From: Porphyromonadaceae bacterium UBA7207
GTDB taxonomy: Bacteria; Bacteroidota; Bacteroidia; Bacteroidales; Muribaculaceae
Reading direction: 5' to 3'
Assembly (NCBI GenBank): GCA_002490635.1
Contig: DKUJ01000023.1
Coordinates: 29,348-93,347, forward strand
Length of the DNA: 64,000 nt
Shown here: piece by piece, positions 62,021-64,000 of the stretch
How the letters are laid out: every line of letters begins with the position of its first letter
How positions within the stretch are numbered: the stretch's first letter is position 1
Notes under the pieces: generated by a model
The model's input: only the letters and a program-made list of their open reading frames with translations
Database searches by the model: none
What the model was told of the DNA's origin: nothing
Program-made: the position numbers and the translations under genes

Positions 62021-63118
62021 ATGACTTCCGGCTATATACAAGCACAGTTTCTGGACACCACAGGCGTCCATACACTGCTCACCGAAACCCTGCATCTGGC
62101 ACCGTGGGCGGCCGTTACCGTAGAGTGTCTGCTCGTTGGCGTGGGCATCCTTCTGGTGTATGCCCTGCTGGCCTTGTTCTACATCTACTATGAGCGCAAA
62201 CTCTGCGCAGCGTTCCAGTGCCGACTCGGCCCCAACCGTGTGGGTCCCTGGGGACTTCTGCAGAGCTTCGCAGACATGTTCAAGATGCTCATCAAGGAGA
62301 TTATCCATCTCAACCATATCGACCGTTTTCTGTTCGCGCTTGCTCCCTACCTGGTGATTATCGCCTCGGTGATGGCATTCGCAGTGCTCCCCTGGAACGA
62401 CGGTGTGCAGATAATCGATTTCAACATCGGTATCTTCTTCCTCATCGCTGTTTCCAGTATCGGCGTACTGGGCATCCTGCTCGCGGGATGGTCATCGAAC
62501 AACAAGTTCACACTCATCGGATCGCTGCGTTCCGGCGCTCAGATGGTAAGCTACGAGCTTTCCATCGGCCTGAGCGTTATCACCATGGTTTGCCTGGCAG
62601 GCACAATGTCGGTGACCGGCATAGTGCAAGAGCAGAGCGACCTGTGGTTTATCTTCAAAGGACATGTGCCTGCGCTTATCGCGTTCGTAATCTATATGAT
62701 TGCCGGTACCGCCGAGACAAACCGTGGCCCGTTCGACCTTCCCGAAGCCGAGAGCGAGCTCACAGCCGGTTATCATACCGAATACTCCGGCATGCACTTC
62801 GGATTCTTCTACCTTGCCGAGTACCTGAACCTGTTCATCGTTTCCGGTGTGGCCTCCTTGCTGTTCCTCGGAGGCTGGCAGCCGTTGCACATCCCCTCCT
62901 GGGACGGATTCAACATGGTGATGGACTATATACCCGGTTTCATATGGTTCCTTGGCAAGTGCTTCCTGCTCTCTTATGTCATCATCTGGTTCAAGTGGAC
63001 ATATCCCCGTCTGCGCATCGACCAGCTGCTGGCTCTCGAATGGAAATACCTGCTGCCCATCAACCTGTTCAATCTCGTGCTGATGGTGCTGGTGATTGTC
63101 TTCGGGCTACATTTCTAA
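62021..63118 (+). CDS. nuoH: NADH-quinone oxidoreductase subunit H
   Basis: A 365-residue subunit with eight membrane helices, joining the quinone site to the proton pumps. Hallmarks are FYIYYERKLCAAFQCRLGPN, RVGPWGLLQSFADMFKMLIK, AGTAETNRGPFDLPEAESEL and AGYHTEYSGMHFGFFYLAEY. The C-terminus appears complete. The following gene is atpD, not nuoI. Confidence 0.97.
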   Translation: MTSGYIQAQFLDTTGVHTLLTETLHLAPWAAVTVECLLVGVGILLVYALLALFYIYYERKLCAAFQCRLGPNRVGPWGLLQSFADMFKMLIKEIIHLNHIDRFLFALAPYLVIIASVMAFAVLPWNDGVQIIDFNIGIFFLIAVSSIGVLGILLAGWSSNNKFTLIGSLRSGAQMVSYELSIGLSVITMVCLAGTMSVTGIVQEQSDLWFIFKGHVPALIAFVIYMIAGTAETNRGPFDLPEAESELTAGYHTEYSGMHFGFFYLAEYLNLFIVSGVASLLFLGGWQPLHIPSWDGFNMVMDYIPGFIWFLGKCFLLSYVIIWFKWTYPRLRIDQLLALEWKYLLPINLFNLVLMVLVIVFGLHF

Positions 63119-63154
63119 TTCCTTGAAAAATAACTAAGATTATATAAACTTCAT

Positions 63155-64000
63155 ATGAGCGACAATATAGGCAAGATAGCACAGGTGATTGGCCCGGTGG
63201 TCGACGTTGCCTTCGAAGGCGAGGGTAACGTGATTCCCCCCATCTACACGGCTCTCAAGATAGAACGTGCCGATGCCCCCGACCTCATCCTCGAAGTAGA
63301 GCAGCACATCGGTGAGGATACCGTGCGTTGCGTGGCTATGGAGAGTACCGACGGCCTACGCCGTGGAATGAGTGTCACCAATCTGGAGCGGCCTATCGCC
63401 GTACCCACCGGCAACCAGATTAAAGGACGTCTGCTCAATGTAGTCGGCGAGGCAATCGACAAATTGCCGGCGCTCGACCGCAACAACCTGCGCTCCATCC
63501 ACCAGCCGGCTCCTCAGTTCGAGGATCTGACCATCGGAACCGAGATTCTTGCCACGGGCATCAAGGTCATCGACCTGCTCGAGCCATATAGCAAAGGTGG
63601 CAAAATCGGTCTGTTCGGCGGTGCCGGTGTGGGTAAGACCGTGCTCATTATGGAGCTTATCAACAATATCGCCAAAGGCCACGATGGCTTCTCGGTATTC
63701 ACCGGTGTGGGCGAACGTACCCGTGAGGGTAACGACCTGCTCCGCGAGATGATTGAGAGCGGAGTAATGCGCTATGGCGAGAAGTTCAAGGAAGGGCTCG
63801 AGAAGGGTGAGTGGAACCTCGACGATGTCGATATGGACGAACTGGCGCAGAGTCAGGCGACACTGGTGTTCGGTCAGATGAACGAACCGCCGGGCGCCCG
63901 TCTGCGTGTGGCTCTTTCCGGACTCACCGTTGCCGAGCAGTTCCGCGACCAGGGTAGCGGCGGCAAGGACGTGCTCCTGTTCATCGACAACATCTTCCGT
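63155..64000 (+). CDS. atpD: ATP synthase F1 subunit beta, N-terminal part
   Basis: The first 282 residues are present and the gene runs off the window. The start MSDNIGKIAQVIGPVVDVAF is typical. The P-loop GGAGVGKTVLI has Lys161, and the catalytic GVGERTREGNDL follows. The insertion EGLEKGEWNLDDVDMDELAQ is seen in Bacteroidota forms. It drives ATP synthesis in the F1 head. Other atp genes usually follow atpD in Bacteroidota but lie outside. Confidence 0.97.
   Translation, partial: MSDNIGKIAQVIGPVVDVAFEGEGNVIPPIYTALKIERADAPDLILEVEQHIGEDTVRCVAMESTDGLRRGMSVTNLERPIAVPTGNQIKGRLLNVVGEAIDKLPALDRNNLRSIHQPAPQFEDLTIGTEILATGIKVIDLLEPYSKGGKIGLFGGAGVGKTVLIMELINNIAKGHDGFSVFTGVGERTREGNDLLREMIESGVMRYGEKFKEGLEKGEWNLDDVDMDELAQSQATLVFGQMNEPPGARLRVALSGLTVAEQFRDQGSGGKDVLLFIDNIFR

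Overview
The window looks like a chromosomal segment of a moderately GC-rich Bacteroidales bacterium, most likely in or near Muribaculaceae. I infer this from gene content and signals, without a database search. It has Bacteroidota-type promoters (TTTG, about 19-21 bases, TAnnTTTG), a lipoprotein form of TamA, Bacteroidota-restricted families (DUF5683, DUF4294, DUF4301, DUF5715, DUF5063), a fused NuoCD without NuoEFG, and a Wzc/Wza pair. Apart from possible mobile remnants I see no phage, integrase island, insertion sequence, CRISPR array or tRNA. About 50 protein genes and one small SRP RNA gene are supported.

Layout: 1-7.2 kb (+) holds the end of an alkaline-phosphatase-like protein, secA, tamL and a gph-like phosphatase. 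7.3-13.9 kb (-) holds an outer-membrane protein and a tight run DUF5715, AsmA-like, HAD phosphatase and aroB. 14.0-15.5 kb (+) is an unusual pair: a ScdA/hemerythrin/LuxR-HTH fusion and a SecB-like protein. 15.4-22.9 kb (-) is the parA-parB-DUF5683-mltD run followed by OPT and MATE transporters. 23.1-28.4 kb (-) has Wzc and Wza and a secreted CotH-like protein. 28.7-29.9 kb (-) has omega-like RpoZ and BamD. 30.1-32.0 kb (+) is tdk, yhcH-like and DUF3108.

32.1-38.7 kb (-) is a compact run (M18 peptidase, DUF5063, nadD, gmk, DUF4301, TPR protein). 38.9-40.2 kb (+) has DIP1984 and a QueD-like protein with a C-terminal zinc ribbon. 40.3-49.0 kb (-) has a TonB-receptor-like barrel, a membrane-anchored HTH regulator, a BamE-like lipoprotein, a prolyl oligopeptidase, MscS and a C11 peptidase. 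49.2-57.2 kb (+) has ABC-F, PepO, SRP RNA, MscS, CPBP protease, DUF4294 and xerD. nadB follows on (-). From 59.3 kb (+) nuoA-B-CD-H is followed directly by atpD, which runs off the window.

Much of the content is envelope biogenesis (SecA, SRP RNA, BamD, TamL, AsmA-like, MltD, Wza/Wzc) and core metabolism (aroB, nadB, nadD, gmk, tdk, complex I, ATP synthase). The points most worth a second look are the nuoH-atpD junction, the QueD-like protein without its catalytic cysteine, the hemerythrin-LuxR/SecB-like pair, duplicated promoter units before the ABC-F gene, parS half-sites turned outward before parA, and a long hairpin between nadB and nuoA.
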